A stretch of DNA of 64,000 nt from Nocardia vulneris (GCF_001613425.1 NZ_BDCI01000015.1:124001-188000); one strand, 5' to 3'. Shown: positions 49,344 through 58,017, counted from the stretch's first letter. Made by a program: numbers and translations. The notes: generated by a model from the letters alone, not told the origin.

Positions 49344-50873
49344 GTGCCGAACGCTGCGATGACTGAAAAGACCGATGTAGTACTCATCGGTGCCGGCATC
49401 ATGAGTGCCACCCTCGGCGCGCTGCTGCGGCAGCTGCAGCCCGACTGGTCGATCTCCCTGTTCGAGCGGCTCGACGCCGCGTCGGCGGAGAGCAGCGACC
49501 CGTGGAACAACGCGGGCACCGGACACTCGGCGCTGTGCGAGCTGAACTACAGCCCGCAGAACGCCGACGGCTCGGTGGACATCACCAAGGCCGTCGATAT
49601 CAACGAGCGATTCCAGGTGTCGCGCCAGTTCTGGTCCTACGCGGTCGAGAACGGCATCCTCGGCGAGCCCTCGACGTTCATCAACCCGATCCCGCACGTG
49701 AGCTTCGTGCACGGCGCGGACAACGTCGACTACCTGCGCAAGCGCTACGAAGCGCTGTCGCGGCACCCGCTGTTCGAAGGCATGGAGTACATCGACAGCC
49801 CCGACGAGTTCGCCCGCCGGCTGCCGCTGATGGCGCGCGGGCGCGACTTCTCCGATCCGGTCGCGCTGAACTGGACCGAGGGCGGCACCGATATCGACTT
49901 CGGTTCGCTCACCCAGGAACTGCTCGCCTACCTCGGCCGCACCGGCGCGGATCTGGCGTTCGGGCACGAGGTGCGCGACCTGGCCAAGCAGTCCGACGGG
50001 TCCTGGCTGGTCAAGGTGCGCAACCTGCGCACCCGCGAAACCCGCACGCTCAACAGCAAATTCGTATTCGTCGGCGCGGGCGGCGGCGCGCTGCCGCTGC
50101 TGCAGAAGTCCGGTATCAAGGAGATCGACGGCTTCGGCGGCTTCCCGGTGAGCGGTCAGTTCTTCCGCTGCACCAATCCGGACCTGATCCGGCAGCACGA
50201 GGCCAAGGTGTACGGCAAGGCCGCCGTCGGCGCACCGCCGATGTCGGTGCCGCACTTGGACACTCGCGTCATCAAGGGCACGCCGGGTCTGCTGTTCGGC
50301 CCCTACGCCGGCTGGACGCCGAAGTTCCTCAAGGAGGGCAAGCTCACCGACCTGTTCAAGTCGGTGAAGCCGAACAACCTGTTCTCGCTGCTCGGCGTGG
50401 GCGTCACCGAGCTGGGACTGACCAAGTACCTGGTCAGTGAGCTGCTCAAGTCCGAAGCGGGCAAGGTGGACACGCTCAAGGAGTTCATCCCGCGCGCCGT
50501 CGGCCGCGACTGGGAGCTGATCACCGCGGGCCAGCGCGTCCAGGTGATCCGGCGCAAGGGCGCGGGCGGTGTGCTCGAATTCGGCACCGCCGTGGTCGCC
50601 GCCGCGGACGGGTCCATCGCCGGCCTGCTCGGCGCGTCGCCGGGTGCGTCGACGGGTGTCACCGCGATGCTCGACGTCATGCAGCGCTGCTTCCCCGCGG
50701 AGTACGCGGGCTGGACGCCGCGGCTGAAGGAAATGATTCCGTCGTTGGGCGCCAAGCTCTCCGAGGACCAAGCGTTGTTCCGCGAAGTGTGGGACTGGAC
50801 GTCCAAGACGCTGAACCTCACGGGTGATTCGGGTAACACGCCGAAGCACGCGGGGGTCGCGGCAAACGTCTAG
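49344..50873 (+). CDS. mqo: Malate:quinone oxidoreductase
   Basis: Membrane-associated FAD enzyme that oxidises malate to oxaloacetate and reduces quinone. FAD motif TDVVLIGAGIMSATLGALL; NNAGTGHSALCELNY, the LPLMARGRDF segment, and SIAGLLGASPGASTGVTAML, all typical of Mqo. GTG 49344 is used (AAGGA some 15 bases upstream); the ATG at 49359 is an alternative. Length about 509 residues. Same location as Rv2852c. A strong divergent region separates it from the lipase gene. Confidence 0.95.
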   Translation: MPNAAMTEKTDVVLIGAGIMSATLGALLRQLQPDWSISLFERLDAASAESSDPWNNAGTGHSALCELNYSPQNADGSVDITKAVDINERFQVSRQFWSYAVENGILGEPSTFINPIPHVSFVHGADNVDYLRKRYEALSRHPLFEGMEYIDSPDEFARRLPLMARGRDFSDPVALNWTEGGTDIDFGSLTQELLAYLGRTGADLAFGHEVRDLAKQSDGSWLVKVRNLRTRETRTLNSKFVFVGAGGGALPLLQKSGIKEIDGFGGFPVSGQFFRCTNPDLIRQHEAKVYGKAAVGAPPMSVPHLDTRVIKGTPGLLFGPYAGWTPKFLKEGKLTDLFKSVKPNNLFSLLGVGVTELGLTKYLVSELLKSEAGKVDTLKEFIPRAVGRDWELITAGQRVQVIRRKGAGGVLEFGTAVVAAADGSIAGLLGASPGASTGVTAMLDVMQRCFPAEYAGWTPRLKEMIPSLGAKLSEDQALFREVWDWTSKTLNLTGDSGNTPKHAGVAANV

Positions 50874-50894
50874 TTGTGATAGCAACAGGCGATG

Positions 50895-51341
50895 ATGTCA
50901 ACGGTTGCTCTCAAACGGTCCTGGGCGTTGGATCTCGACACCGCCATCCTCTATCAGCTGTTGAAACTCCGGGTAGAAGTCTTCGTCGTCGAACAGAAGT
51001 GCGCGTACCCGGAGTTGGACGGCCTCGACCTGCTGCCGGAGACCAGGCACTTCTGGCTCGATGACGAGGGCGAGGTCATCGCGACCCTGCGTTTGCTGGA
51101 GGAACACGTCGACGGTGTGAAGACGTTCCGCATCGGCCGCCTCTGCACCGCGGTGCCGGCTCGTGGTCACGGCTACACCACCCGCCTGTTGCAGGCGGCG
51201 CTGGCCGAGGTCGGCTCGGCGACGGTGCGCTTGAGCGCGCAGACCTACCTGGTCGACATGTACGCCAAGCACGGATTCAAGCCCGACGGCGAGGAATTCG
51301 AAGAGGACGGCATCCCGCACCTGCCGATGCGCAAGGGCTAG
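50895..51341 (+). CDS. ElaA-like GNAT acetyltransferase
   Basis: Protein of 148 residues: YQLLKLRVEVFVVEQKCAYPELDGLD is the ElaA family signature, and the CoA loop is IGRLCTAVPARGHGYTTRLLQ. It ends KHGFKPDGEEFEEDGIPHLPMRK. Corresponds to Rv2851c by order. Starts 21 bases after the mqo stop, so possibly read from the same message. Substrate unknown. Followed by a strong terminator. Confidence 0.88.
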   Translation: MSTVALKRSWALDLDTAILYQLLKLRVEVFVVEQKCAYPELDGLDLLPETRHFWLDDEGEVIATLRLLEEHVDGVKTFRIGRLCTAVPARGHGYTTRLLQAALAEVGSATVRLSAQTYLVDMYAKHGFKPDGEEFEEDGIPHLPMRKG

Positions 51342-51346
51342 CACCC

Positions 51347-51384
51347 ATCGAGGCGAGTCGTTCGACTCGCCTCGATCTCTTTCC
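51347..51384 (+). terminator. Rho-independent terminator after the GNAT gene
   Basis: ATCGAGGCGAGT (51347-51358) and ACTCGCCTCGAT (51365-51376) form a perfect 12-pair stem with a six-base loop, followed by CTCTTTCC. It lies six bases after the stop codon. Confidence 0.85.
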
Positions 51385-51442
51385 GGGCGTCGCGGCGTGG
51401 GGCAGCGTCGGCGGCGCGGGGTGGCGCGCCTAGAGTTGGGGC

Positions 51443-53521
51443 GTGTCGTTGTCCCATGCCGAAAGACTGTCGTCGCCCGGGTCGCTGACCGGGTCGTCCG
51501 CGCGCTCGGCCGCCGACGGGGAGGCCGGGTTCCCGTTCTCCGCCGTGGTCGGTCAAGAGCGGTTACAGCTCGCGTTGATCCTGTGCGCGGTGCACCCCGG
51601 TATCGGCGGTGTGCTGGTGCGCGGCGAGAAGGGCACCGCGAAATCGACCGTCGTGCGGGCGCTCGCGCAGCTGCTGCCGCCGGTGGTGGACGAGACCGGC
51701 GCCCGGCCCGCGCGGCTGGTGGAGCTGCCGGTCGGCGCCACCGAGGACCGCGTGGTGGGTTCGCTGGATCTGGAGCGGGTGCTGCGCGACGGCGAACAGG
51801 CGTTCCGGCCCGGTCTGCTGGCGGCCGCGCACCACGGCGTGCTCTACGTGGACGAGGTCAACCTGCTGCACGATCACCTGGTCGACGTGCTGCTCGACGC
51901 CGCGGCCATGGGCCGGGTACACATCGAGCGCGACGGTGTCTCGCATTCGCATCCGGCCCGATTCGTGCTCGTCGGCACCATGAACCCGGAGGAGGGCGAG
52001 CTGCGTCCGCAGCTGCTCGACCGATTCGGGCTCACCGTCGACGTGGCCGCCTCCCGGAATGTGGACGTGCGAATGGCCGTGGTGCGCCGGCGGCTGGACT
52101 ACGAAGCCGACCCGGCCGGCTTCGCCGCGAGCTACGCCGCCGCGGATCGTGCCGTCGCCGAACGCATCCTGGGCGCGCGCGACCGGGTGGCTGGTGTGCG
52201 CCTCGATGACACCGAGCTGCGCCGGATCGCCGCGCTGTGCGCCGCTTTCGACGTCGACGGCATGCGCGCCGATCTGGTGGTGGCGCGCACCGCGACCGCG
52301 CACGCCGCATGGCGCGGGGCCGACGTCGTGACCGAAGAAGACGTGCGGGTCGCCGCGGAACTCGCACTGCCGCACCGGCGCCGGCGCGATCCGTTCGACG
52401 AGCCGGGTATCAGCGAAGAGCAGCTCGACGACGCGATGCGCGACGCCGCCGACGAGGTGGCGCGCGAAGACGCGGAACAATCGGTCACCGAAGACGAAAC
52501 ATCCAGTGCTGGTGACGAGTTCGAGTCCGGTGACGCGCGGCCGGAGTCCGGTGACGCGCGGCCGGAGTCCGGTGACGAATCCGGTACGGAAACCACGGCG
52601 AACGACGAGACGACCGGGCCGGACCCCGACGATGATCCCGACTCGCCGCCGGACGGTCCCGGTGGTGGGCGCCCGGCCCGCGAAGGGCGTACCGGCGCAA
52701 CGGTTTCCGCCGCGGCGCCGCCGCCGCGCTTCGAGGTGCCCGGTATCGGTGAAGGTGCGCCCGGCCGCCGCTCGCGCGCGGAATCCCGGCACGGCCGGGT
52801 CGTGCGGCCCAGTTCGGACACCGGCACCGGTCTGCACCTGCTCGGCACCGTCTTCGCCGCCGCGCCGCATCAGCACGCGCGCGGGCGCGGCGCCGGGCCG
52901 CTGAAACTGGTCGCCGAGGATCTGCGGGGTGCGTATCGCGAAGGGCGCGAAGGGAATCTGGTCGTCTTCGTGGTCGACGCGTCCGGGTCGATGGCGGCCC
53001 GGGACCGGTTGTCCGCCGTCACCGGCGCGGTCGTCACGTTGCTCCGGGACGCGTATCAGCGGCGCGACAAGGTCGCCGTGATCACCGTGCGCGGCACGGA
53101 CGCCGAACTGGTGCTGCCGCCGACTTCCTCGGTCGATATCGCGGTCCGGCGGCTGTCCGGGATGCGCACCGGCGGCAAGACGCCGCTGGCGGCGGGCTTG
53201 CTCAAAGCGCGCGAGATCGTCCAGCGCGAACGCGTCCGCGACCCGCGTCGCCGCCCGATGCTGGTGCTGCTCACCGACGGTCGCGCCACCGGCGGGGTCG
53301 ACCCGGTGCCGCGCGCCCGGACCGCGGCCGCGCTGCTCGCGCAGGACGGCGTCACCTCGATCGTCGTCGACTGCGAGCGCGGCATGATCCGGCTCGGGCT
53401 GGCCGCGGAACTCGCCCGCGCACTGCGCGGCGGGTATCTGAGACTGGCTGAGCTGACCGGGGATTCGGTCGCCGATATCGTGCGTGCCGGGTCCGGGCGG
53501 GCGGGGGCGCGCGCCGCTTGA
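51443..53521 (+). CDS. Magnesium-chelatase-like protein (BchI-BchD fusion)
   Basis: Protein of 692 residues that joins the AAA+ and VWA parts found as separate subunits elsewhere. Residues about 30-320: AAA+ domain with GEKGTAKST (Walker A), VLYVDEVNLL (Walker B) and TMNPEEGELRPQLLDRFG. Residues 345-440: acidic disordered linker with ESGDARP repeats. Residues 500-680: VWA domain with the MIDAS motif VVDASGSMAARD. TAGAGT at 51431-51436 lies six bases before the GTG start. Rv2850c is the counterpart. Placement before cobO suggests a cobalt chelatase role, unproven. Confidence 0.9.
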   Translation: MSLSHAERLSSPGSLTGSSARSAADGEAGFPFSAVVGQERLQLALILCAVHPGIGGVLVRGEKGTAKSTVVRALAQLLPPVVDETGARPARLVELPVGATEDRVVGSLDLERVLRDGEQAFRPGLLAAAHHGVLYVDEVNLLHDHLVDVLLDAAAMGRVHIERDGVSHSHPARFVLVGTMNPEEGELRPQLLDRFGLTVDVAASRNVDVRMAVVRRRLDYEADPAGFAASYAAADRAVAERILGARDRVAGVRLDDTELRRIAALCAAFDVDGMRADLVVARTATAHAAWRGADVVTEEDVRVAAELALPHRRRRDPFDEPGISEEQLDDAMRDAADEVAREDAEQSVTEDETSSAGDEFESGDARPESGDARPESGDESGTETTANDETTGPDPDDDPDSPPDGPGGGRPAREGRTGATVSAAAPPPRFEVPGIGEGAPGRRSRAESRHGRVVRPSSDTGTGLHLLGTVFAAAPHQHARGRGAGPLKLVAEDLRGAYREGREGNLVVFVVDASGSMAARDRLSAVTGAVVTLLRDAYQRRDKVAVITVRGTDAELVLPPTSSVDIAVRRLSGMRTGGKTPLAAGLLKAREIVQRERVRDPRRRPMLVLLTDGRATGGVDPVPRARTAAALLAQDGVTSIVVDCERGMIRLGLAAELARALRGGYLRLAELTGDSVADIVRAGSGRAGARAA
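52523..52585 (+). repeat. 21-bp in-frame repeat in the chelatase linker
   Basis: GAGTCCGGTGACGCGCGGCC recurs at 52523, 52544 and (partly) 52565, period 21, encoding the heptad ESGDARP. In the acidic linker between the AAA+ and VWA domains. Likely a variable-length spacer. Confidence 0.85.
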
Positions 53522-53583
53522 TCGGCGGTGCGGACGTGTCTGCCGCAACGAGACGGAGTGGTTCGGGCCGCGACCGCGTCGCG

Positions 53584-53610
53584 GGTGTCCCGGTCCCTGG
53601 CCGGGACACC
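53584..53610. terminator. Hairpin between the chelatase and cobO genes
   Basis: GGTGTCCCGG (53584-53593) pairs perfectly with CCGGGACACC (53601-53610), loop of seven. No U-run. Sixty bases before cobO; may stop or attenuate transcription. No cobalamin riboswitch pattern was seen here. Confidence 0.5.
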
Positions 53611-53667
53611 GGGTACCTGTGCTGAACCGGCGGCTCGGCGACGAGTCGTGACTGACAAGGAGATTCG

Positions 53668-54282
53668 ATGCCCAAAGGTGTTCCGGAGACCGTGCCCGAA
53701 GACGGGCTCACCACACGGCAGCGGCGCAATCAGCCGGTGCTGGCGGTGCACACCGGGCCGGGCAAGGGTAAGTCGACCGCGGCGTTCGGCATGGCCCTGC
53801 GCGCCTGGAACCAGGGTTTCGACGTCGCCGTGTTCCAGTTCGTGAAGAGCGCCAAATGGAAAGTGGGGGAGGAGGCCGCATTTCGCACCCTCGGCACCCT
53901 GCACGAGCAGACCGGCGCCGGCGGTCCCGTCGAATGGCACAAGATGGGCGAAGGCTGGTCCTGGACCCGCAAGCAGGGCACCGACGAAGACCATGCCGCC
54001 GCCGCGCTGGCCGGCTGGCAGGAGATCGCTCGTCGGCTGCAAGCCGAACAGCACCGCTTCTACGTGCTCGACGAATTCACCTACCCACTCAAATGGGGGT
54101 GGGTCGACATCGACGAGGTCGTCGATACCCTGCGCACCCGCCCAGGGAACCAGCACGTCGTCATCACCGGGCGCGACGCGCCCGCGGCCCTGCTCGACGC
54201 CGCCGACCTGGTCACCGAGATGACCAAGGTCAAGCACCCCATGGACGCGGGCCGCAAAGGCCAGCGCGGTATCGAATGGTGA
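53668..54282 (+). CDS. cobO: Cob(I)yrinic acid a,c-diamide adenosyltransferase
   Basis: Transfers the adenosyl group from ATP to the corrinoid cobalt. Protein of 204 residues: N-terminal TTRQRRNQPVLAVHTGPGKGKSTAAFG with the P-loop GPGKGKST, central VFQFVKSAKW, LDEFTYPLKWGW and the ending ITGRDAPAALLDAADLVTEMTKVKHP. All are standard for CobO. ATG with AAGGAG just upstream. It precedes cobB by 259 bp, with a strong hairpin between. Confidence 0.96.
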   Translation: MPKGVPETVPEDGLTTRQRRNQPVLAVHTGPGKGKSTAAFGMALRAWNQGFDVAVFQFVKSAKWKVGEEAAFRTLGTLHEQTGAGGPVEWHKMGEGWSWTRKQGTDEDHAAAALAGWQEIARRLQAEQHRFYVLDEFTYPLKWGWVDIDEVVDTLRTRPGNQHVVITGRDAPAALLDAADLVTEMTKVKHPMDAGRKGQRGIEW

Positions 54283-54288
54283 GTTCGT

Positions 54289-54345
54289 CGAGGGGGAACT
54301 GGTGGCGGCAAAGCCCGAGTGGGTGCCGCCGTCAGTTCCCCCTCG
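54289..54345. terminator. Long hairpin downstream of cobO
   Basis: CGAGGGGGAACT (54289-54300) pairs with AGTTCCCCCTCG (54334-54345); inside, TGGCGGCA pairs with TGCCGCC. Starts six bases after the stop codon. No T-run follows. It probably terminates cobO, so cobB would need its own promoter in the rest of the 259-bp gap, where nothing else is recognised. Confidence 0.6.
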
Positions 54346-54541
54346 GTGAGCGGGCGGCCCGTGGGGGCGCTGCCGGAGCGGGGGCGCTCGTGGTGTCGGT
54401 GCGCGGGATGTGTTGTGCGCGAAGGGGTTTCGTTTCGGATGTCGAGGGTCTGCGGTTCTTCGGCGCTGCGGGCGCCGTGTGCGACGGTCTGGGGACTCGA
54501 CTCGGGCCACCTGCCGTCGCCGGCTTGGGGTGGGGGCGCTG

Positions 54542-56404
54542 ATGGCGGGCGTGCCCGCGGTGGTGATCGCCGCTCCTGCCTCGGGAAGCGGGAAGACGAC
54601 GGTCGCGACCGGGTTGATCGGTGCGCTGGGGCGGGCCGGGCATCGGGTCGCGCCGTTCAAGGTGGGGCCCGATTACATCGATCCCGGCTACCACGGGTTG
54701 GCGGCAGGACGGCCCGGACGCAACCTCGATCCGGTGCTGGTCGGCGCGGAACGCGTGGTGCCGCTGTATCGGCACGGCTCACGCGGATGTGACCTCGCGG
54801 TGGTCGAGGGGGTGATGGGGCTGTTCGACGGCCGTATCGATGAACACCATGCGGGCCCGGTCGCCGAAGGATCCACCGCACAGGTCGCCGGATTGCTCGG
54901 TGCGCCGGTGGTATTGGTGGTCGACGCGCGCGGGCACAGTCAAAGCCTGGCCGCCCTGCTGCACGGCTTCGCGACCTTCGACAGCGGAATCCGGCTCGGC
55001 GGTGTGATTCTGAACCGTGTCGGCAGCGAACGCCACGACCAGGTGCTGCGCGCCGCCTGCGATCGCGTCGGCCTCCCGGTCCTCGGCTCGTTGCCGCGCA
55101 TGGCCGAATTGGAAGTGCCCTCACGGCATCTCGGCCTGATCCCCGCCGTCGAACACGGCTCCGCCGCCACCGCCGCCGTCGCCGCCATGACAGATCTCGT
55201 CGCCGCCCACCTGGACCTGCGCGCCATAGCGGTACTGGCCCGCTCGAGCGTCGCGGGCGCGGCATGGGATCCCGAGACAGTCGTAGCGGAGGCACGCGGC
55301 GGTTTCGCCGTCGCCGGTGAGGACGGGCGGTCTGTCCACGCCGGGGCGGTTCATAGTGTCGGTGTTCGCGCGGAGGACGAGGTCCTCGGCGGTCGAGGTG
55401 AAGGTGTGGCTACGTCGTGTGGTGATGGTACGAGGGGCGACGGTGTTTGCGAGGGGGGCGAGGCCTTCGGCGGTCGGGGTGAAGGTGTGGCTGCGTCCGG
55501 TGGTGATGGTGTCGGGGGCGACGGGGATCGATCAGGGTTGGTTGCCTGCGGTGGTGGGGTCGGAAGTGGCGGGGGAGGAGACGGCGGTGGTCGTGAGGGA
55601 GACGGCGCTGTTCTAGGTGGCGCTGGGCGCGAGGACGTTCGCAGGGGAGACGGCGCTGTTCGAAGGGGAAGCGAAGGCGGGCGCGGTGGTGGTCGTGCAG
55701 GAGGTGTCGGGGGCGACGGTGATCATTGGGGCGGTGGCGGATCGGTGCTTGGGGGCGGTGGTGTTCGTGCGGGGGCGGGGCCGGTGATCGCGATGGCGGG
55801 GGGTCCGGCGTTCACGTTCGGGTATGCGGAGCATCGTGAGTTGTTGAGCGCGGCGGGGGCGCGGGTGCGGGTGTTCGATCCGTTGCGGGACGAATTGCCC
55901 AGCGGGACGGCCGGGTTGGTGCTGCCCGGTGGGTTTCCCGAGGAGCACGCGGCCGAGCTGGCTGCGAACACCGGCCTGCTCGCGGCGGTGCGGTCGCTTG
56001 CGGCGCAAGGTCTGCCGGTGCATGCGGAATGCGCGGGCCTGCTGTACCTCACGCGCACCCTGGACGGCCACCCGATGGCGGGCGTGGTCGACGCCGACGC
56101 CGAATTCGGACCACGCCTGACCCTCGGCTACCGAGACGCCGTGGCACTGGCCGACTCCGCGCTGTGGCGCGCAGGCGAACGAGTACGCGGCCACGAATTC
56201 CACCGCACCCGCCTGACCACCTCGAACACCGCCGCCCCCGCATGGGGTTGGCGCGGCAGCGACGGCGTCCGCGCCATGGAAGGCGCCCTCGTCCACCGAG
56301 TCCACGCCTCCTACCTGCACACCCACCCCGCCGGAAACCCCGAAGCAACAACCCGTTTCGTCGCGGCCGCAGCCGAGTTCGCGAGCTCCCATGTCGGTCG
56401 CTGA
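54542..56404 (+). CDS. cobB: Cobyrinic acid a,c-diamide synthase with a glycine-rich insertion
   Basis: Glutamine-dependent amidase of the cobalamin pathway, 620 residues here against about 450-470 usually. Residues 1-257: ATP domain with IAAPASGSGKTTVATG, KVGPDYIDPGYH and VEGVMGLFDG. Residues about 258-413: a glycine-rich, repetitive insert (GGRGEG, GGDGVGGDGD, GGGGSVLGGGG). Residues about 414-620: glutaminase domain starting VIAMAGGPAFTFGYAEH, with HAECAGLLYL (nucleophile Cys) and EFHRTRL (His). The insert sits at the inter-domain linker and stays in frame, so the enzyme may still work. The gene's 3' end is repeated downstream. Confidence 0.92.
   Translation: MAGVPAVVIAAPASGSGKTTVATGLIGALGRAGHRVAPFKVGPDYIDPGYHGLAAGRPGRNLDPVLVGAERVVPLYRHGSRGCDLAVVEGVMGLFDGRIDEHHAGPVAEGSTAQVAGLLGAPVVLVVDARGHSQSLAALLHGFATFDSGIRLGGVILNRVGSERHDQVLRAACDRVGLPVLGSLPRMAELEVPSRHLGLIPAVEHGSAATAAVAAMTDLVAAHLDLRAIAVLARSSVAGAAWDPETVVAEARGGFAVAGEDGRSVHAGAVHSVGVRAEDEVLGGRGEGVATSCGDGTRGDGVCEGGEAFGGRGEGVAASGGDGVGGDGDRSGLVACGGGVGSGGGGDGGGREGDGAVLGGAGREDVRRGDGAVRRGSEGGRGGGRAGGVGGDGDHWGGGGSVLGGGGVRAGAGPVIAMAGGPAFTFGYAEHRELLSAAGARVRVFDPLRDELPSGTAGLVLPGGFPEEHAAELAANTGLLAAVRSLAAQGLPVHAECAGLLYLTRTLDGHPMAGVVDADAEFGPRLTLGYRDAVALADSALWRAGERVRGHEFHRTRLTTSNTAAPAWGWRGSDGVRAMEGALVHRVHASYLHTHPAGNPEATTRFVAAAAEFASSHVGR
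55391..55552 (+). repeat. 81-bp repeat inside the cobB insertion
   Basis: GGTCGAGGTGAAGGTGTGGC at 55391 and GGTCGGGGTGAAGGTGTGGC at 55472 begin two 81-bp (27-codon) units, the first part of the insertion. The second half of the insertion continues as less regular GGT/GGC-rich sequence. The multiple-of-three period keeps the reading frame. Confidence 0.75.
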
Positions 56405-56910
56405 CGTCGAGTGCGCACTTCCGCGATCACGGTGTGGGCCGCCGTCCGTGCTCGGCGGGGAGTGGCAGTGACGGCGTCTGCGCAATGGAAGCCGCTCTCG
56501 TCCACCACGTCGACGGCTCCTACCTGCTCACTGCCGCAATGGAAGCCACTCAGCGGCAACCCGTTTCGTCACAGTCGCAGCCGAGTCTGCGAGTTCTCGT
56601 GTCGGTCGCTGAGCCGAGTGCGTTCGTCTGCAGACGCAGCAGTGTGGGCAGCCTGTCCGTGCTCGGCGGGGAGCGGCAGTGACGACGTCTGCGTCATGGA
56701 CGGCGCTCTTATCCACCGCGTCGAAGACTCCGCTCTGTGCACGTGTCGCAATGGAGGCCACTCAGCGGCAACCTGTTTCGTCACGGTCGCGACGGAGTTC
56801 GCGAGTTCTTGTGTCGGTCGGTGGGCCGAGTGCGTTCGTCTGCAGTTGCAGCAGTGTGGGCCGCCTGTACGTGCTCGGCGGGGAGCGGCCGGGATGGATG
56901 TCCGCGCCGT
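56229..56910 (+). repeat. About 210-bp tandem repeats of the cobB 3' end
   Basis: The segment GGCAGCGACGGCGTCCGCG of cobB (56255) recurs as GGCAGTGACGGCGTCTGCG (56463) and GGCAGTGACGACGTCTGCG (56675), with a short remnant near 56887; periods 208, 212, 212. Copy 2 reads GSDGVCAMEAALVHHVDGSYL and copy 3 GSDDVCVMDGALIHRVEDS, versus GSDGVRAMEGALVHRVHASYL in cobB. The cobB stop lies between unit 1 and unit 2. Each later unit keeps GTGCTCGGCGGGGAG at its border. No gene was recognised in the 590-bp gap otherwise. Confidence 0.85.
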
Positions 56911-56993
56911 GACGCGGAGTGTGGTCGTCTGCGGTCACGGTGTCGGTCGCGGGCTCGGGCTTGGTGGGGCGCAGGCCGGAAGGCGCGCGGCGG

Positions 56994-57368
56994 ATGGGTG
57001 AGGTGGTCGTCGGGCTCGGGGTGCGGCCGGGGACCAATGCTGAGCGCATCGTGCGGGTGGTGCGGGAGGTGGTGGGGGAGCGCGCGATCGAGTGTTTGGC
57101 GACGATCGATCGGCGGGCGGTGGAGGCCGGGGTGCAAGGGGCGGCGGTGGAGTTGGCGGTGCGGGTGCAGGCGTTCAGCGCTACGGAACTCGCCGAAGTG
57201 ACTGTGCCGAAACCGGATTCGCGCACTACCGCAGCAGTCGGCACCCCGAGCGTCGCCGAAGCGGCAGCCCTCCTCGCCTCCGCGGGCGGCCCCCTCATAG
57301 TCCCGAAGTGCGTAGTAGACGGCGTAGTCGTCGCAGTCGCCGAACGCGTTCGAGATCCACGGCTCTAG
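56994..57368 (+). CDS. CobE/CbiG C-terminal-domain-like protein
   Basis: Protein of 124 residues: VVVGLGVRPGTNAERIVRVV, ECLATIDRRAVEAGVQ, VQAFSATELAEVTVPKP and VGTPSVAEAAALLASAGGPL form the CobE/CbiG C-terminal fold. The family's role is in the aerobic or anaerobic ring-contraction stage of B12 synthesis and is poorly defined. ATG 56994; a GTG at 56919 would lengthen it by 25 residues. Lies right after the cobB 3' end repeats, with which it shares no sequence. Stand-alone CobE is normal in actinobacteria. Confidence 0.8.
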   Translation: MGEVVVGLGVRPGTNAERIVRVVREVVGERAIECLATIDRRAVEAGVQGAAVELAVRVQAFSATELAEVTVPKPDSRTTAAVGTPSVAEAAALLASAGGPLIVPKCVVDGVVVAVAERVRDPRL

Positions 57369-57536
57369 CCGGGCAATGCGGCGTCCCGTGCCTCGCGCCG
57401 CGAGGCGGCCCCACTGCGCACTTCTTCTGGTTCCCGCACTGGTTCTGCGTTCGCGCACTCGCTGTGGCGTGGCACGGGGGGTGCGGGAGGACGGAAAGGG
57501 TGCGTGAAGTCGGGGTGGGTGCGGCACGATGGCGGG

Positions 57537-57929
57537 GTGGAGGTGCGAGGGATCGATAATGTGCTGGTTCCGGTGGGGGACCTGGCTGCGGCGGTCGAGT
57601 TCTATGGCGGCAGGCTGGGGCTTTCCGTGCGGTTCACGGTGCCGGAGCGCGGGATCGCGCTGTTCGGTGTCGCGGCGCAGACACCCGGCATCATGGCGCA
57701 ATTGGACCCGGCCGCGGGGCGGGGGACCGCCCCGGCCATGCGGGTGTGGTTGGAGGTGCCGGACGCGCGCGCCGCGGCGGCGGAACTCGAAGGGCACGGT
57801 GTCGACATGCGCACCGCGCCCTTCGAAGTCGCGACCGGCTGGAGTGTGGAACTGGCCGACCCCTGGGGCAACGTGATCGGCCTGACCGACTACCTCAAAC
57901 GCCCCGACCTGGCCCGCCCCACCCCCTGA
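57537..57929 (+). CDS. VOC-family (glyoxalase-like) protein
   Basis: Protein of 130 residues: IDNVLVPVGDLAAAVEFYGGRLGLSV and the mirrored VWLEVPDARAAAAELEGHGVDM, then WSVELADPWGNVIGLTDY, giving the vicinal-oxygen-chelate fold with the final DPxGN motif. The usual first metal His is replaced (DNVLVPVGD), so metal binding may differ from glyoxalase I. GTG 57537 is preceded by CACGAT six to seven bases away. Lies at the edge of the minisatellite region. Confidence 0.85.
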   Translation: MEVRGIDNVLVPVGDLAAAVEFYGGRLGLSVRFTVPERGIALFGVAAQTPGIMAQLDPAAGRGTAPAMRVWLEVPDARAAAAELEGHGVDMRTAPFEVATGWSVELADPWGNVIGLTDYLKRPDLARPTP

Positions 57930-58017
57930 CCCCACCGCACCTCCCGCGCCGCCGGGGCGTGCCTGCCGCGCTCGCCGTGCTGGTCGTGCGTGCCGCGATT
58001 GTCGTGCCGTGGCCGCC

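Noticed and set aside
53522..53667. Cobalamin riboswitch before cobO
   Set aside because: The gap is only 146 bp, shorter than a full riboswitch, and shows a simple hairpin, without a B12-box-like segment.
55315..55780. cobB as a frameshifted pseudogene
   Set aside because: The insertion is a multiple of three in effect, no stop codon interrupts the frame, and both catalytic domains on either side are intact in the same frame.
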